From CAVDRM01 sp963611355 (GTDB taxonomy: Bacteria > Bacillota > Clostridia > Christensenellales > Aristaeellaceae), in contig CAVDRM010000027.1 of assembly GCA_963611355.1 (NCBI GenBank), forward strand, positions 1-35,292: a DNA stretch of 35,292 nucleotides, given 5' to 3'. Shown here one piece after another: positions 1-8,810 of the stretch; positions within the stretch are counted from its first letter, which is position 1, and the number at the start of each line of letters is the position of its first letter. The position numbers were made by a program, and so were the translations under genes. Under the pieces are notes generated by a model. The model saw only the letters and a list, made by a program, of their open reading frames with translations. It was not told where the DNA came from and did no database searches.

Positions 1-2
1 CC

Positions 3-206
3 GATTTAGCCCATGCCCGCTATCTGGAAAATCTGGCGGCCAAGGGCGGGCAAATTAAGCTGGCAGATGATTATGAATTTGCCGACTATATTGAGCATAA
101 GATTATTGACGAGCACAACAAAATACATTATTATCGCGCTGCCTCATTTGCGCGGCGCTATTATACAAAAATTAAGCCACGATTAACTGTGAATCATGGC
201 TTTTGA
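3..206 (+). pseudogene. C-terminal remnant of a transposase, possibly IS30 family
   Basis: An open frame enters from the left edge of the window and ends at a TGA at 204-206, giving about 67 residues. The part reading DDYEFADYIEHKIIDEHNK resembles the linker region ahead of the DDE core in IS30-type transposases, where it is normally followed by KYSP. Here the similarity stops after the HNK and the frame runs out within 40 codons, so the gene looks broken or frameshifted, not like a normal C-terminus. The family call is from memory of the motif and is weak. The gene ends 18 bases before the convergent stop of the GH3 glycosidase. Confidence 0.4.
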
Positions 207-224
207 ATGTTCCTTTTGATATTT

Positions 225-2567
225 TTAAGATATTCTTAAAATCATATTCAGCACTCTTCGCACGCTCGTCTTGACATCCGCGATATCCAGCTTGCCTTCA
301 TCAATCATCCTGAGCGTATGCTCCGGCATACCGCAGCCCATCTTGATGTCATTGCCTGCTGCAATTTCACGCCACTGTTCGCCGTGCGTGAACCAGTCCG
401 TGGTCACGACGCCGTCAAAGCCCCATTCGCCGCGCAGGATGTCCGTTAAAAGGTCACGGTTTTCGGAAGCGCGGGTGCCGTTAATGATATTATAAGAACT
501 CATAACAGTCAGCGGCTGGGCTTCCCTGATACAGATTTCAAACGCCTTGATATAGATTTCACGCAGGGCGCGTTCGGACAGGCGGGAGTCTGATTCACGG
601 CGATTCGTTTCTTTGTTGTTGCAGGCAAAATGCTTGAGCGAAGCGGCCACGCCGACGCTCTGAATGCCGCGAATCATCGCCGAGGCTAGCTTGCCGGCGA
701 CCAGCGGGTCTTCGGCATAGTATTCAAAGTTTCGGCCGCACAGAGGGCTTCTGTGAATATTGATAGCGGGCGCAAGCCACACGCCGAAGCCGTTTTCCGC
801 CACCTCTTCCGCAGCGGCATGACCGACCTGCTTAATCAGCTCTTCGTCCCATGTGCAGGCCAGCAGCGTGGCGCACGGGAAAGCTGTCGTATGAACTCCG
901 CATTCGGGCTCAATGCGAAGACCCGCCGGTCCGTCTGCCGTCATTACGCCGGGGATGCCGAAGGCAGCCTGATTGCCGAAACCAAATGTATTCGCACAGC
1001 CTCGATTCGGCTGTCCGCAAAGGAGATAGACAAGCTGCTCGTTGCTCATCTTTTCAATCAATGCATCGACCGAGACCTTACCCTCATATACATCCATGAG
1101 GGTCGGATTCTTGCCGAAGGAAAAATCCGCTGCCTGCTGCAATTCTATCGGCTGCTGACCGTCAAACGGATATTCCTTGTCCTCAATGGGCTCGGCAGGA
1201 CCGTTGTCCGGCATATTTTCATAAGTACCGTCGGCACACAAGCGCCTCTTGAGATTATGCGGAATGCATTTTGCCGAAAGCTGAGAAAGAATCACCGTTT
1301 TATCCAATGTATACATGAACGGTATCTTCTCCGTATCCTCCACATTCGCGCCGATATAGAAGGAGTATTCTCCCGCTTCCAGCAGATAGGCGGATTTCCG
1401 TACCTTACCAACATCGTCATAGCAGGCAAAGCGTTCGCGGTCAAAACGGATGGTCACTGCGCATTTCTCGCTCGGCGCAAGCAGGGGTGTTTTCTTGAAG
1501 CCGACCAGCACATATTTTGGCTTTCCGAGCTTGCCCTGCGGGGCGGAGCAATAGATCTGCACCACATGACGACCGGCGACATGACCTATGTTTTCAACAT
1601 CGGCAGTGACGGTCATCTGTCCGTTCTCTTCGGCCATATGTGCGGTGCCGATTTTGAAGGCCGTATAGCTCAGGCCGTAGCCGAAGGGATAGCAGACCTT
1701 TTTGCGTGCGCCGGGAATGGTTTCAAAATAGCGATAGCCGACATAAATGTCGTCCTCGTATTCGACATAATTCTCCGACTCATTGAAGCTCGCCGAGGAC
1801 GGATAGGCAGCAAAATCCGTGGCAAAAGTGTCCGTCAGGTGACCGCCGGGGCATACATCGCCGCACAGCACATCGGCCATCGCCCTGCCGCCCTCCATGC
1901 CGCCCTGCCACGCAAGCAGCGCGGAGGAGATACGCGCATCCTCCTTAAACCAGATCGTGTCCATCATGCCGCCCGTATTCAAAACAACGCCGATACGCGG
2001 GAAGGTCTGCTTGACGGCTTCGACCATGTGCCATTCCTCGCGGCTCAGGAAGAAATCACCGTCAAAGGCCGTTCCGGTGCGGTCATAGCCTTCACCGGAA
2101 AAGCGGCTGATGGTAATCAGCGCAGTGTCGGTAAAGGCTCTCGCGCCTTGCAGCAATTCTTCGGGAACGACCGGCTCCTTGATGCAGCCCGATTGCTCGC
2201 CCGATGCATAGCGTTCCGCGACATAATCATGATAATAAGCGGACAGCGCGTCATACAGGGCGATTTTTCCTTCGGATTCCTTTTCGCTCAGGCCGTCATA
2301 CAGGCTGCGCACATAGGCGACCGTGACGTCGCCGCTTCCGCCGCCGCCCTTGACATAATCGGCCTGCGCCTTGCCGAATACGGCAAGCTTCTCACCATTT
2401 TTGAGCGGAAGCAGCGCGTTTTCATTTTTGAGCAGAACCATGCCCTCCGCAGCGGCCTTTCTGGAAAGCGTACGATGCTCCGCAGAGCCTGTCACGCGCA
2501 TCATACGACCGTTCAGGGGCGTTCCGGGCATAAAACGAATCCTCTGCCATTTATTCTCATTCAGCAT
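225..2567 (-). CDS. GH3 glycosidase with permuted domain order (beta-glucosidase-like)
   Basis: A 780-residue family 3 glycoside hydrolase whose domains are in the reverse of the usual order. Residues about 35-240 are the alpha/beta sandwich domain that normally comes second (AAAEGMVLLKNENALLPL; GEGYDR, the region that usually holds the acid/base; GDVCPGGHLTDTF). A fibronectin III-like part follows at about 255-380. The TIM barrel comes last, at about 490-780, with KHFACNNKETNR and the nucleophile Asp near 724 in VVTTDWF. This order is known for some clostridial and ruminococcal beta-glucosidases. There is no signal peptide, so it is likely cytoplasmic and acts on imported oligosaccharides. 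The ATG at 2567 is chosen because GGAGGAGAG lies 7-8 bases before it; an upstream ATG eight codons earlier lacks such a site. The substrate cannot be read from sequence. Confidence 0.9.
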   Translation of the reverse strand: MLNENKWQRIRFMPGTPLNGRMMRVTGSAEHRTLSRKAAAEGMVLLKNENALLPLKNGEKLAVFGKAQADYVKGGGGSGDVTVAYVRSLYDGLSEKESEGKIALYDALSAYYHDYVAERYASGEQSGCIKEPVVPEELLQGARAFTDTALITISRFSGEGYDRTGTAFDGDFFLSREEWHMVEAVKQTFPRIGVVLNTGGMMDTIWFKEDARISSALLAWQGGMEGGRAMADVLCGDVCPGGHLTDTFATDFAAYPSSASFNESENYVEYEDDIYVGYRYFETIPGARKKVCYPFGYGLSYTAFKIGTAHMAEENGQMTVTADVENIGHVAGRHVVQIYCSAPQGKLGKPKYVLVGFKKTPLLAPSEKCAVTIRFDRERFACYDDVGKVRKSAYLLEAGEYSFYIGANVEDTEKIPFMYTLDKTVILSQLSAKCIPHNLKRRLCADGTYENMPDNGPAEPIEDKEYPFDGQQPIELQQAADFSFGKNPTLMDVYEGKVSVDALIEKMSNEQLVYLLCGQPNRGCANTFGFGNQAAFGIPGVMTADGPAGLRIEPECGVHTTAFPCATLLACTWDEELIKQVGHAAAEEVAENGFGVWLAPAINIHRSPLCGRNFEYYAEDPLVAGKLASAMIRGIQSVGVAASLKHFACNNKETNRRESDSRLSERALREIYIKAFEICIREAQPLTVMSSYNIINGTRASENRDLLTDILRGEWGFDGVVTTDWFTHGEQWREIAAGNDIKMGCGMPEHTLRMIDEGKLDIADVKTSVRRVLNMILRIS

Positions 2568-2651
2568 GTAATCTCTCCTCCCAAAAGTCAACCTAAATGT
2601 GAAACTTTTTTATATTATTTTTCCTATGCCGATACCAAAATTCACATCTAA

Positions 2652-2680
2652 AGATTAGCACTTTACCGCGATAAAGTCAA
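2652..2680 (-). promoter_or_regulatory. Candidate sigma-A promoter for the GH3 gene
   Basis: Read on the minus strand, TTGACT (2675-2680) and TAATCT (2652-2657) are separated by 17 bases and lie about 85 bases upstream of the GH3 start. The -35 matches well and the -10 moderately. An AT-rich stretch downstream offers other possible -10 boxes, so this is a candidate only. Confidence 0.4.
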
Positions 2681-2950
2681 GCTTTATTTTTCGGCAATGT
2701 GCGTTTTTCACGGACGGCACCGCGCAGCTTGGCGGCGGCGCTCCAGTCGCCCTTCGGGGTTGAGCGCATTTGGGGGCAGATGCATCAGCAGTTCGCCGCT
2801 TTTCGGCTTGGAAATATCTTCTAATTTCGTGGCTCCCGCCTGCCGACAGTCATCTGCCTCGGCACGCAGGCAGACACCATCCGCCGCGGCAATTTCGATG
2901 GACAAAAAGCAGCCCATCGTTTTTTTCGCTTTCCGCGTCTGATGTGGCAT
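2677..2950 (-). other. Unresolved open frame, possible gene remnant
   Basis: The 390 bases between the GH3 and manA starts hold no gene I recognise. A GC-rich minus-strand open frame of 80 codons begins at 2950, just after manA. A one-base shift near its end would continue into a plausible C-terminus ending in KRTLPKNKA and a stop at 2677-2679. It differs in composition from the AT-rich manA beside it. It may be the end of a decayed gene at the edge of an inserted block, or simply noncoding. I cannot assign a family. Confidence 0.2.
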
Positions 2951-2958
2951 CTACAGAT

Positions 2959-3873
2959 TTATTCGCATGTTGCCATCACTGTGAACGTACCTTCCACATT
3001 CAGTGTTGCATTGGCGGGCAAAAGGAAATTAGAACCTTTTTGCACTTTAAAACCATTGGCAATCCCTGCTCCATCGATCACTGTCATCAGCTGATAAAGC
3101 GGGAAAGATAGTTGCGTTTTTCCGTGTACATCAAAACGACGAATGCAGAAACTGTCGCACTGAGTATAGGTAGTTATTGAAATCCCTAACGTTTCTATGC
3201 ATTGACTGTGCGGCGTGGCGTTTTTATCGCCTAGCGTAAAATCTACGCAGCTAACTGCCTCCTGCACATGCAGAGGACGTTCACGACCAAACGAATCCTT
3301 GCGATGATAGTCGTAGAAACGGTAAGTTACATCTGTTGCCTGTTGGATTTCATACGCTACGCAGCCGGCCGAAAGCGCATGCAGCATACCGGCAGGTACA
3401 TATACAAAATCGTCTTGCTGTACAGGCAGATGGGAAATAATATGTTCCCATTCGTCACGAGCAATCGCCTCGCGCAATTCTTTTTCATTATGAGTATGCT
3501 GACCGTAAACAATGCTGCCGCAGTTCGGAGCTTTTAGAAATACCCAAGCCTCGTTTTTCCCGGAAGGATATCCATGCAGCTTAGCGATGGCATCGTTAGG
3601 ATGAATTTGGATGCTTAAATCATCGACAGGTGCAACCAATGAAATAATGAACGGAAATCTTTCATAACGGCTTTGAAAAAATTCAGGATGCTTACGCCAC
3701 AAATCACCGAGCGTGCCGCCGCCTTCTAAGGGGCTTTCGTTGCCGTCCTGACAACTGAAAGCCCAACACTGTCCGATTCGGTCCGTCATACTCCGATAGC
3801 CGAATTCCGTTGCAAGCCGATCTCCGCCCCAAATTGCAGTCCGAGCAATAGGCTTTGTGAAATAAAGGCTCAT
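2959..3873 (-). CDS. manA: Class I mannose-6-phosphate isomerase (ManA, short form)
   Basis: A 304-residue cupin-type phosphomannose isomerase, which interconverts mannose-6-P and fructose-6-P with zinc. The zinc ligands are visible: Gln89 and His91 in SIQIHPND, Glu108 in GKNEAW and His165 in VPAGMLHAL. The active-site stretch DVTYRFYDYHR is also present. The length fits the short Bacillus-type enzyme. It overlaps the dehydrogenase gene by 4 bases (ATGA), so the two are translationally coupled and form one operon with the ROK kinase upstream. Its role here is probably to bring a hexose-6-P into glycolysis at fructose-6-P. A relaxed specificity for another aldohexose-6-P is possible but not visible. 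Confidence 0.9.
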   Translation of the reverse strand: MSLYFTKPIARTAIWGGDRLATEFGYRSMTDRIGQCWAFSCQDGNESPLEGGGTLGDLWRKHPEFFQSRYERFPFIISLVAPVDDLSIQIHPNDAIAKLHGYPSGKNEAWVFLKAPNCGSIVYGQHTHNEKELREAIARDEWEHIISHLPVQQDDFVYVPAGMLHALSAGCVAYEIQQATDVTYRFYDYHRKDSFGRERPLHVQEAVSCVDFTLGDKNATPHSQCIETLGISITTYTQCDSFCIRRFDVHGKTQLSFPLYQLMTVIDGAGIANGFKVQKGSNFLLPANATLNVEGTFTVMATCE

Positions 3874-4910
3874 AAGTCCGTACCGCCTTTTCCATTTGGG
3901 GAAACCATCACTTTAAGAGAGGCGTCGCTCATCTGCATACGAATTGCTTCTTCAACATTTTGCAATGAATAGGTATGTGTAATAATGGGCTTTGTTTGTA
4001 AACGATGGCTGTTAAGTAAACGTACAGCCCGTTCAAACGTATCCGGATTGATAAAAGCACCAACAATCGATAATTCTTTTTGATACACATCCAACAACGG
4101 AAGATGAATAGCTGCATCAGGAGAGGGCACAGCAAAAAAGAGAATGCGAGTACCACGCCGAGCAAGTGCTATGGTTTGCTGCGCTGCTTGCGTACTGCCG
4201 GAGCATTCGATGATCACATCTACACCACGACCGTTTGTGCCTTGTGCTATTGCATTGGCCACTGTAGATGGTTCGGCGCATACATCCGCGCCGATTTTCA
4301 AAGCTACTTTGCGGCGAAAAGAAATCGGCTCGCTGACCAATATGAAGGAAGCACCACTTAAACGACATAATTGTGCAAAGAGTAAACCAATTGCACCGCC
4401 GCCAAGAATAGCAACCGTATCGCCTTGATGAATTTTTATTCGGTCCATGCCATGCAGACAGCAGCTAATCGGTTCAGCCATTGCACCAGCAGCCCAATTT
4501 ACGTCATCATTTAATTTAAAACATTGATTTTCCGGTACGATGCTTTCTTCCGCAAAGCCTCCGTTTTCATTGACACCAATAGCGTAAAGATGCTCACAAA
4601 GCTGCTTCTGACCGTTCAGACAGAATGTGCAGTTGCCGCAATATCGGTTTGGATCAACACAAACGTGATCACCAACCTTCACTTTATGTACATCTTCGCC
4701 GATTTCTAATACGAGACCGCTATACTCATGCCCCAGCACGATCGGCGGCATGACATCCGCAGAACCTTTATCACCATGGTAGATATGAACATCCGTACCA
4801 CAAATTCCTGCGGCCATGTTGCGGATGCGAACTTCGTTGGGTTGCAGTTTTTGTTGTTCCATATCTCGGAGTTCAAAAGTTGCGTTTCCCAAAAAGAAAT
4901 TCCCTTTCAT
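3870..4910 (-). CDS. Zinc-dependent MDR alcohol dehydrogenase, sorbitol/threonine dehydrogenase-like
   Basis: A 346-residue medium-chain dehydrogenase. Catalytic zinc ligands are Cys37 (GICGTD) and His61-Glu62 (GHEYSG). The structural zinc site has four cysteines at 91, 94, 97 and 105. The Rossmann motif GGGAIG follows at about 170. Such enzymes oxidise a secondary alcohol of a polyol or sugar, usually with NAD. The substrate is not evident; the neighbours (ROK kinase, ManA) suggest a sugar or sugar alcohol. An in-frame TTG-TTG lies before the ATG at 4910; the ATG is preferred because AAAGGA lies about 10 bases upstream of it. It is the middle gene of a three-gene leftward operon, overlapping manA by 4 bases and 18 bases after the kinase. 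Confidence 0.85.
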   Translation of the reverse strand: MKGNFFLGNATFELRDMEQQKLQPNEVRIRNMAAGICGTDVHIYHGDKGSADVMPPIVLGHEYSGLVLEIGEDVHKVKVGDHVCVDPNRYCGNCTFCLNGQKQLCEHLYAIGVNENGGFAEESIVPENQCFKLNDDVNWAAGAMAEPISCCLHGMDRIKIHQGDTVAILGGGAIGLLFAQLCRLSGASFILVSEPISFRRKVALKIGADVCAEPSTVANAIAQGTNGRGVDVIIECSGSTQAAQQTIALARRGTRILFFAVPSPDAAIHLPLLDVYQKELSIVGAFINPDTFERAVRLLNSHRLQTKPIITHTYSLQNVEEAIRMQMSDASLKVMVSPNGKGGTDL

Positions 4911-4928
4911 CAACAAACAATCCTTTCT

Positions 4929-5873
4929 TCATTTAATTATGGAATCCGTAGTCAGAAATGCCGCACCGATTAAAGGCGCGAAACTTCCTAGATGTGCTTT
5001 AAGCACGATTGGACGGTGTTGCTCAGTCCATGCCGGATAGCCGTAGGAACGGACTTTATCGGCAAGCGGCTCAATGATTAATTTTTCATGGATACAGACT
5101 CCTCCACTAATCGTAACGACACCGATTGACAAAATGTTCATCATTGAAGCCAGCCCGTAAGCAAGCTTGTCAACACACTCAGAGAGAAGATTGAGCGCAT
5201 CTGCATCACCTTCATAAGCAAGGTCAAAGACACTTTCTGTTCGTTGTGGACGACCGTTTAGTTTTTCCGGAAAGCGTTCCAATGCTTGTGTTAAGATTGC
5301 CGTGCCTGAGGAATATGCTTCTAAACAGCCACGACGTCCGCATCCGCACAGTCTGCCGTTCGGCACGACTGATGTATGGCCGATTTCTCCGGCAGTATGC
5401 ATGGCTCCGCCATAAACTTTTCCATTCATAATGATGCCGCAGCCAATCCCTGTGCCGATTGTCATGCAAAGCATATTGGACCATTGTTTGTTTTGTCCAA
5501 AGCAATATTCAGCCCAAGCAGCAGCCCATGAGTCCTGAACAATGGTAGCACGCATGGACCATCGTGCTTCAAATAAATCAGCCAACGGAACATTAACACC
5601 AAAGAGATTGGGACTATATTTGACGATACCGTGGTAAGAATCGGCCGTCCCTGGTATACCGACACCAATATGATGGATATCCGCCATTGATAGCTTGCTG
5701 CGAGCAAGTAGATTTTCAGCGCAATCACAGACGGCAGTCACGAGAGATGCTGCATTTTTAAAACCCCTTGATGAAAGCGAACACTGGTCAAGCAGAGCCC
5801 CCAGGTCAGTTAAAATTCCGATATTAATTTTCGTACCGCCTATGTCAATCCCTATGCGATACCCGCTTTGCAT
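4929..5873 (-). CDS. ROK family sugar kinase
   Basis: A 314-residue ROK kinase. It shows the ATP-binding DIGGTK at 10-15, a catalytic Asp in IVQDSWAAAW, the sugar-binding GEIGH and the ROK zinc motif CGCGRRGCLE. It would phosphorylate an imported hexose at C6 (glucose, mannose, fructose or allose are typical ROK substrates). The ATG at 5873 follows GGGGGA by 7 bases; a start seven codons upstream lacks this. It is the first gene of the leftward operon with the dehydrogenase and ManA, and has its own promoter at 5969-5996. Because an AlsE-like epimerase is encoded in the divergent operon, an allokinase-like role is worth considering, but sequence alone does not fix the substrate. Confidence 0.85.
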   Translation of the reverse strand: MQSGYRIGIDIGGTKINIGILTDLGALLDQCSLSSRGFKNAASLVTAVCDCAENLLARSKLSMADIHHIGVGIPGTADSYHGIVKYSPNLFGVNVPLADLFEARWSMRATIVQDSWAAAWAEYCFGQNKQWSNMLCMTIGTGIGCGIIMNGKVYGGAMHTAGEIGHTSVVPNGRLCGCGRRGCLEAYSSGTAILTQALERFPEKLNGRPQRTESVFDLAYEGDADALNLLSECVDKLAYGLASMMNILSIGVVTISGGVCIHEKLIIEPLADKVRSYGYPAWTEQHRPIVLKAHLGSFAPLIGAAFLTTDSIIK

Positions 5874-5968
5874 AGATAATCCCCCATCTTCCAACCCTCT
5901 AATTAAAATTCATGCATAGTAAGAGCTTTTTCACAACCGTATCAGTTTAGGGTACAGCTGCTTTTTTA

Positions 5969-5996
5969 ATTATATCATAGTCTCAAAACTTTTCAA
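5969..5996 (-). promoter_or_regulatory. Sigma-A promoter of the ROK kinase operon
   Basis: On the minus strand TTGAAA (5991-5996), 16 bases, then a perfect TATAAT (5969-5974). It lies about 95 bases upstream of the kinase start and diverges from the promoter at 6044-6072, so both operons share one control region. Confidence 0.7.
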
Positions 5997-6000
5997 CACT

Positions 6001-6028
6001 ATTTTTACAAAATAATTTTTACAAAATA
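6001..6028. repeat. Tandem 14-bp repeat, candidate ROK operator
   Basis: Two exact, adjacent copies of ATTTTTACAAAATA lie at 6001-6014 and 6015-6028. The core TTTACAAAA occurs a third time at 6045-6052, overlapping the -35 box of the regulator gene. The repeats sit between the two divergent promoters, where a repressor could act on both. NagC/XylR-type ROK repressors bind AT-rich sites, which fits, but no protein-DNA evidence is available. Confidence 0.45.
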
Positions 6029-6043
6029 TTTTTTAAATAATAC

Positions 6044-6072
6044 TTTACAAAAGTTTCTGTATTTGCTATAAT
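6044..6072 (+). promoter_or_regulatory. Sigma-A promoter of the ROK regulator operon
   Basis: TTTACA (6044-6049), a 17-base spacer, and TATAAT (6067-6072) preceded by TGC as an extended -10. Transcription should start near 6079. This rules out the ATG at 6073 as start codon and supports the downstream TTG at 6100. Confidence 0.8.
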
Positions 6073-6099
6073 ATGTTCGCTAAGCGAGGTGGAAAGAAC

Positions 6100-7320
6100 T
6101 TGACCATTGAAGACAAGCAAAAGGGTAATCACATTACCCTTTTGAAGGAAGCAAACAGATACTTGATTATGCAGTGCATCATCAAGTACGCTCCTTTATC
6201 TACGGAGGACATCATAAAACGCACTAATCTCAGTCGCCCGACTGTTATCAGCGTTATTCGGGAGCTGAAGGACGAGCGACTGATTGTCCATGACGGATTT
6301 TCTGAATCAAATGGTGGACGAGCAGCGAATTTATGGGCACTGAATGGCGAAGACCACTTTGCAGTCGGAATTGACTTTGAATTTCCAAAGGTGCGAATGA
6401 TGATTGCAAACATGAAACGGCAAATTCGTGCTTCCCAGACGCTTGCTTTTTCACAGGAGGTTGATAAAAAAGAATTATTGACCGAACTTTTTAATAAGCT
6501 CAATGCATTTATTGATGATTCCGGCCTTGAACGACAGTCAATAAGGGGTATTGGAGTAGGCCTGCCTGGTGTCATTGATACAGTGAACGGAACGTCTCTG
6601 AGTATAGAACGTATTCATGGCTGGAAAAATGTACAGTTCAAAGAGGAACTGGAAAAACGTACCGGTTTGCAAGTCTATATGAAAAATGATGTGCATCTGA
6701 TGGGCTTGGTGGAAAAGAGTCTCTATCTCGGTGATGAAATTAAGGACTTCATTTATATTGGCTTCCGTTCAGGTATCGGCTGCATTGTTTATCAAAAAGA
6801 CCGGCCTATGCGAGGCGAAAAAGGAAATGCCGGCTTTATTGGTCACACCACTCTCAATCCGAATGGCCCCGTCTGCTGCTGCGGAAGTCGTGGCTGTCTT
6901 GACGTCTACGCCAGCAAATTGTCTATTGTACAGAATTATGTGCGGTTTAGCGCCGAACAAGGTGTTAAATTAACGGAAGCGCCAGAGTTTGACTATTTGC
7001 TGTCACTTGCAGCAAGTGGAGATGACGTTGCAATTAAGGTGATGCGTGATGCTGGATTCTATCTTGGGGTTGCTCTTTCTAACTTAATTAAGATTGTTGA
7101 AATACCTCACGTAGTGATTGGCGGCTGTCCTGCCCTTGAAAACAGCGTCCTTTTGGAAGCAACGGAAACATCCATGAAGCAATACCTGACTGACAGCCTT
7201 TCAATGCAAGTGTCTCTGCGCTGCGGTGCAATGTTGGAAAATCAGTTTGCTTTAGGCGGTTGCTTATTGATATTTGATCATTTGCTTTCAAAGCCGAAGC
7301 TCAACCTATCTTCGATTTGA
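6100..7320 (+). CDS. ROK family transcriptional regulator (NagC/XylR type)
   Basis: A 406-residue repressor-type ROK protein. A winged helix-turn-helix covers about residues 18-80 (LSTEDIIKRTNLSRPTVISV, then the GGRAANLWALN wing). The ROK fold follows, with the zinc motif CCCGSRGC at 259-266 and the sugar-binding GFIGH. The kinase phosphate loop DxGGT is replaced by DFEFPK at about 92-97, so it should sense sugar without phosphorylating it. The start is taken as TTG 6100 because GAGGTGGA lies 7 bases before it and the promoter -10 box would overlap any earlier start. It heads the operon of its own sugar transporter and very likely controls both divergent operons. The inducer may be the sugar handled by the kinase next door. 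Confidence 0.85.
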   Translation: MTIEDKQKGNHITLLKEANRYLIMQCIIKYAPLSTEDIIKRTNLSRPTVISVIRELKDERLIVHDGFSESNGGRAANLWALNGEDHFAVGIDFEFPKVRMMIANMKRQIRASQTLAFSQEVDKKELLTELFNKLNAFIDDSGLERQSIRGIGVGLPGVIDTVNGTSLSIERIHGWKNVQFKEELEKRTGLQVYMKNDVHLMGLVEKSLYLGDEIKDFIYIGFRSGIGCIVYQKDRPMRGEKGNAGFIGHTTLNPNGPVCCCGSRGCLDVYASKLSIVQNYVRFSAEQGVKLTEAPEFDYLLSLAASGDDVAIKVMRDAGFYLGVALSNLIKIVEIPHVVIGGCPALENSVLLEATETSMKQYLTDSLSMQVSLRCGAMLENQFALGGCLLIFDHLLSKPKLNLSSI

Positions 7321-7357
7321 TGTCTGATAGAAATACTGGCCAGATTTCTATGAGACA
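7321..7357. repeat. Inverted repeat between regulator and binding protein genes
   Basis: TGTCT-g-ATAGAAAT and ATTTCTAT-g-AGACA form a 13-pair stem with one symmetric mismatch and a 9-base loop (ACTGGCCAG), directly after the regulator stop codon. No T-run follows closely, so it is either an mRNA-processing hairpin or a DNA operator ahead of the transporter genes. Confidence 0.45.
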
Positions 7358-7394
7358 TGAAATAAAAAATTGACACAGAAAAGGAGCAACAATC

Positions 7395-8693
7395 ATGAAA
7401 AAGATCATTTCTCTGCTGATGGCACTCGCTCTGGTTTTCACGATGGGACTCGTATCTGCGAGCGCTGATGAAGGCCTGACCGGTGAGTTTACCGTGCTGC
7501 ATTTCAACAATGAAGCGGACACTTCGGGTACCGCCTATGGTTTCTGGCAGGCTGCGAAAGCATTTGAAGCTGCAAACCCCGGCGTGACTATTCACTATGA
7601 GTTCGTGGCGCATGATGACTACGAATCCTATATTAACACCCTGATGGCTGGCAACAGCCTGCCTGATGTTTTCCTGACCAAGGGCGACCTCGTCTCTTCT
7701 ATGGCCGAAGGAGACCTGATCTACGCGGAAGAAAATCTGATTAAGGAAGACGTAGAATGGTATAGCCAGTATGCAGAGGGCGCATTCTCTGATGGCAGCT
7801 ACAACGGCGTTGGCTACACCGTTCCTTTCCAGATGCAGGCGAATTGCGTTGTTGTTTATAACCAGAAGATTTTTGATGAGTGCGGTGTAAGCTTCCCTTC
7901 CACCTTCACCGAGCTGCTTGAACTCATCCCCAAGTTCCTCGAAAAGGGCTACACTCCCATCGGCCTTGGCAACGGCGGTCAGTGGCTGGCTCCCAGTTGC
8001 GTTTTGAACACCTTCTGCTATCGTTATGTGGATAACGAGTGGTTCTCCAGCCTCCGTGCCGGCACCGGTGCCAAGTGGACTGACGAAGCCATCGTGAATG
8101 CGCTGACCGATTTCCAGAACCTTGCAAAGGCTGGCGCTTTCAATTCAGACATGAATTCTATTGACCAAGATGGTATGTATCAGCTTTACTACAACAGCAA
8201 GTGTGCTATGATGATCAACGGCGCTTGGATGATTGGCGAAGTGATGGCCAACTGCCCCGCAGATGTCTTTGAAAACACCCATGTGGCTCTGATGCCGGCT
8301 GTCGAAGGCGGCCTCGGCGAAAACAAGAATGTTGCTGCCGGTGCTGGCTGGGGCTGGACCGTTAATAAGTCCGTCAAGGATGAAAATCTGACTGCTGTTC
8401 AGGCATTCCTCAAGGCTATCACTACCGGTGACTATGCTGACAAGGCACTTGAAATGGGCTTCTTCTCCGCTGCGAATACTTCCAACGTTAATGAAGAGGC
8501 GCTCAATCGTCTGTTCAAGGAGTATTGGGAAGTTGAAGAAACCATGAACTTCCTGCCCATTTGGGATGTTGTTCTGCCGGCATCCTTCGGATCTGGCGAA
8601 TACTATGCCAGCACGCAGGAACTGCTGATTAGTGCTATTACGCCGGAAGAAATGGCGGAGCGTCTTCAGGATGCTTGGGAGATGGCACAGTAA
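7395..8693 (+). CDS. Sugar ABC transporter substrate-binding protein, family 1
   Basis: A 432-residue extracellular binding protein of the MalE/MsmE type. A Sec signal peptide (MKKIISLLMALALVFTMGLVSASA) ends in an A-S-A signal peptidase I site. There is no lipobox cysteine, which is unusual for a binding protein of a Gram-positive. The mature part shows family features: FWQAAKAFEAANPGVTIHYE near the start, LPDVFLTKGD, and the aromatic-rich ligand region AWMIGE. A clear AAAGGAG lies 9-10 bases before the start. It is encoded with two permeases and two glycosidases, so the ligand is probably an oligosaccharide or glycoside. No ATPase gene is in the operon; a shared MsmK-type ATPase encoded elsewhere is the usual solution in Firmicutes. 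Confidence 0.9.
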   Translation: MKKIISLLMALALVFTMGLVSASADEGLTGEFTVLHFNNEADTSGTAYGFWQAAKAFEAANPGVTIHYEFVAHDDYESYINTLMAGNSLPDVFLTKGDLVSSMAEGDLIYAEENLIKEDVEWYSQYAEGAFSDGSYNGVGYTVPFQMQANCVVVYNQKIFDECGVSFPSTFTELLELIPKFLEKGYTPIGLGNGGQWLAPSCVLNTFCYRYVDNEWFSSLRAGTGAKWTDEAIVNALTDFQNLAKAGAFNSDMNSIDQDGMYQLYYNSKCAMMINGAWMIGEVMANCPADVFENTHVALMPAVEGGLGENKNVAAGAGWGWTVNKSVKDENLTAVQAFLKAITTGDYADKALEMGFFSAANTSNVNEEALNRLFKEYWEVEETMNFLPIWDVVLPASFGSGEYYASTQELLISAITPEEMAERLQDAWEMAQ

Positions 8694-8715
8694 TCATTAA
8701 TATTATTTTAGGCGA

Positions 8716-8768
8716 GGGATCGTTCGTTCAGTTGATGCTCTGGCAACAGCAGCGGGGCGGACGATCCC
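8716..8768 (+). terminator. Stem-loop between binding protein and permease genes
   Basis: GGGATCGTTCG (8716-8726) pairs with CGGACGATCCC (8758-8768), 11 pairs with one G-U, and a 31-base loop. No clean T-run follows, so it is more likely an mRNA-stabilising or partial-termination element that keeps binding protein expression above that of the permeases. Confidence 0.5.
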
Positions 8769-8810
8769 CGTTCTGCTTTATGGCTTCTTTATCAAAGACG
8801 GGAGGCTTCA

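Noticed and set aside
753..2651. A 632-codon open frame on the plus strand opposite the GH3 gene
   Set aside because: It is antisense to a clear GH3 enzyme, has no ribosome site and its translation shows no known domain; it is a by-product of codon bias.
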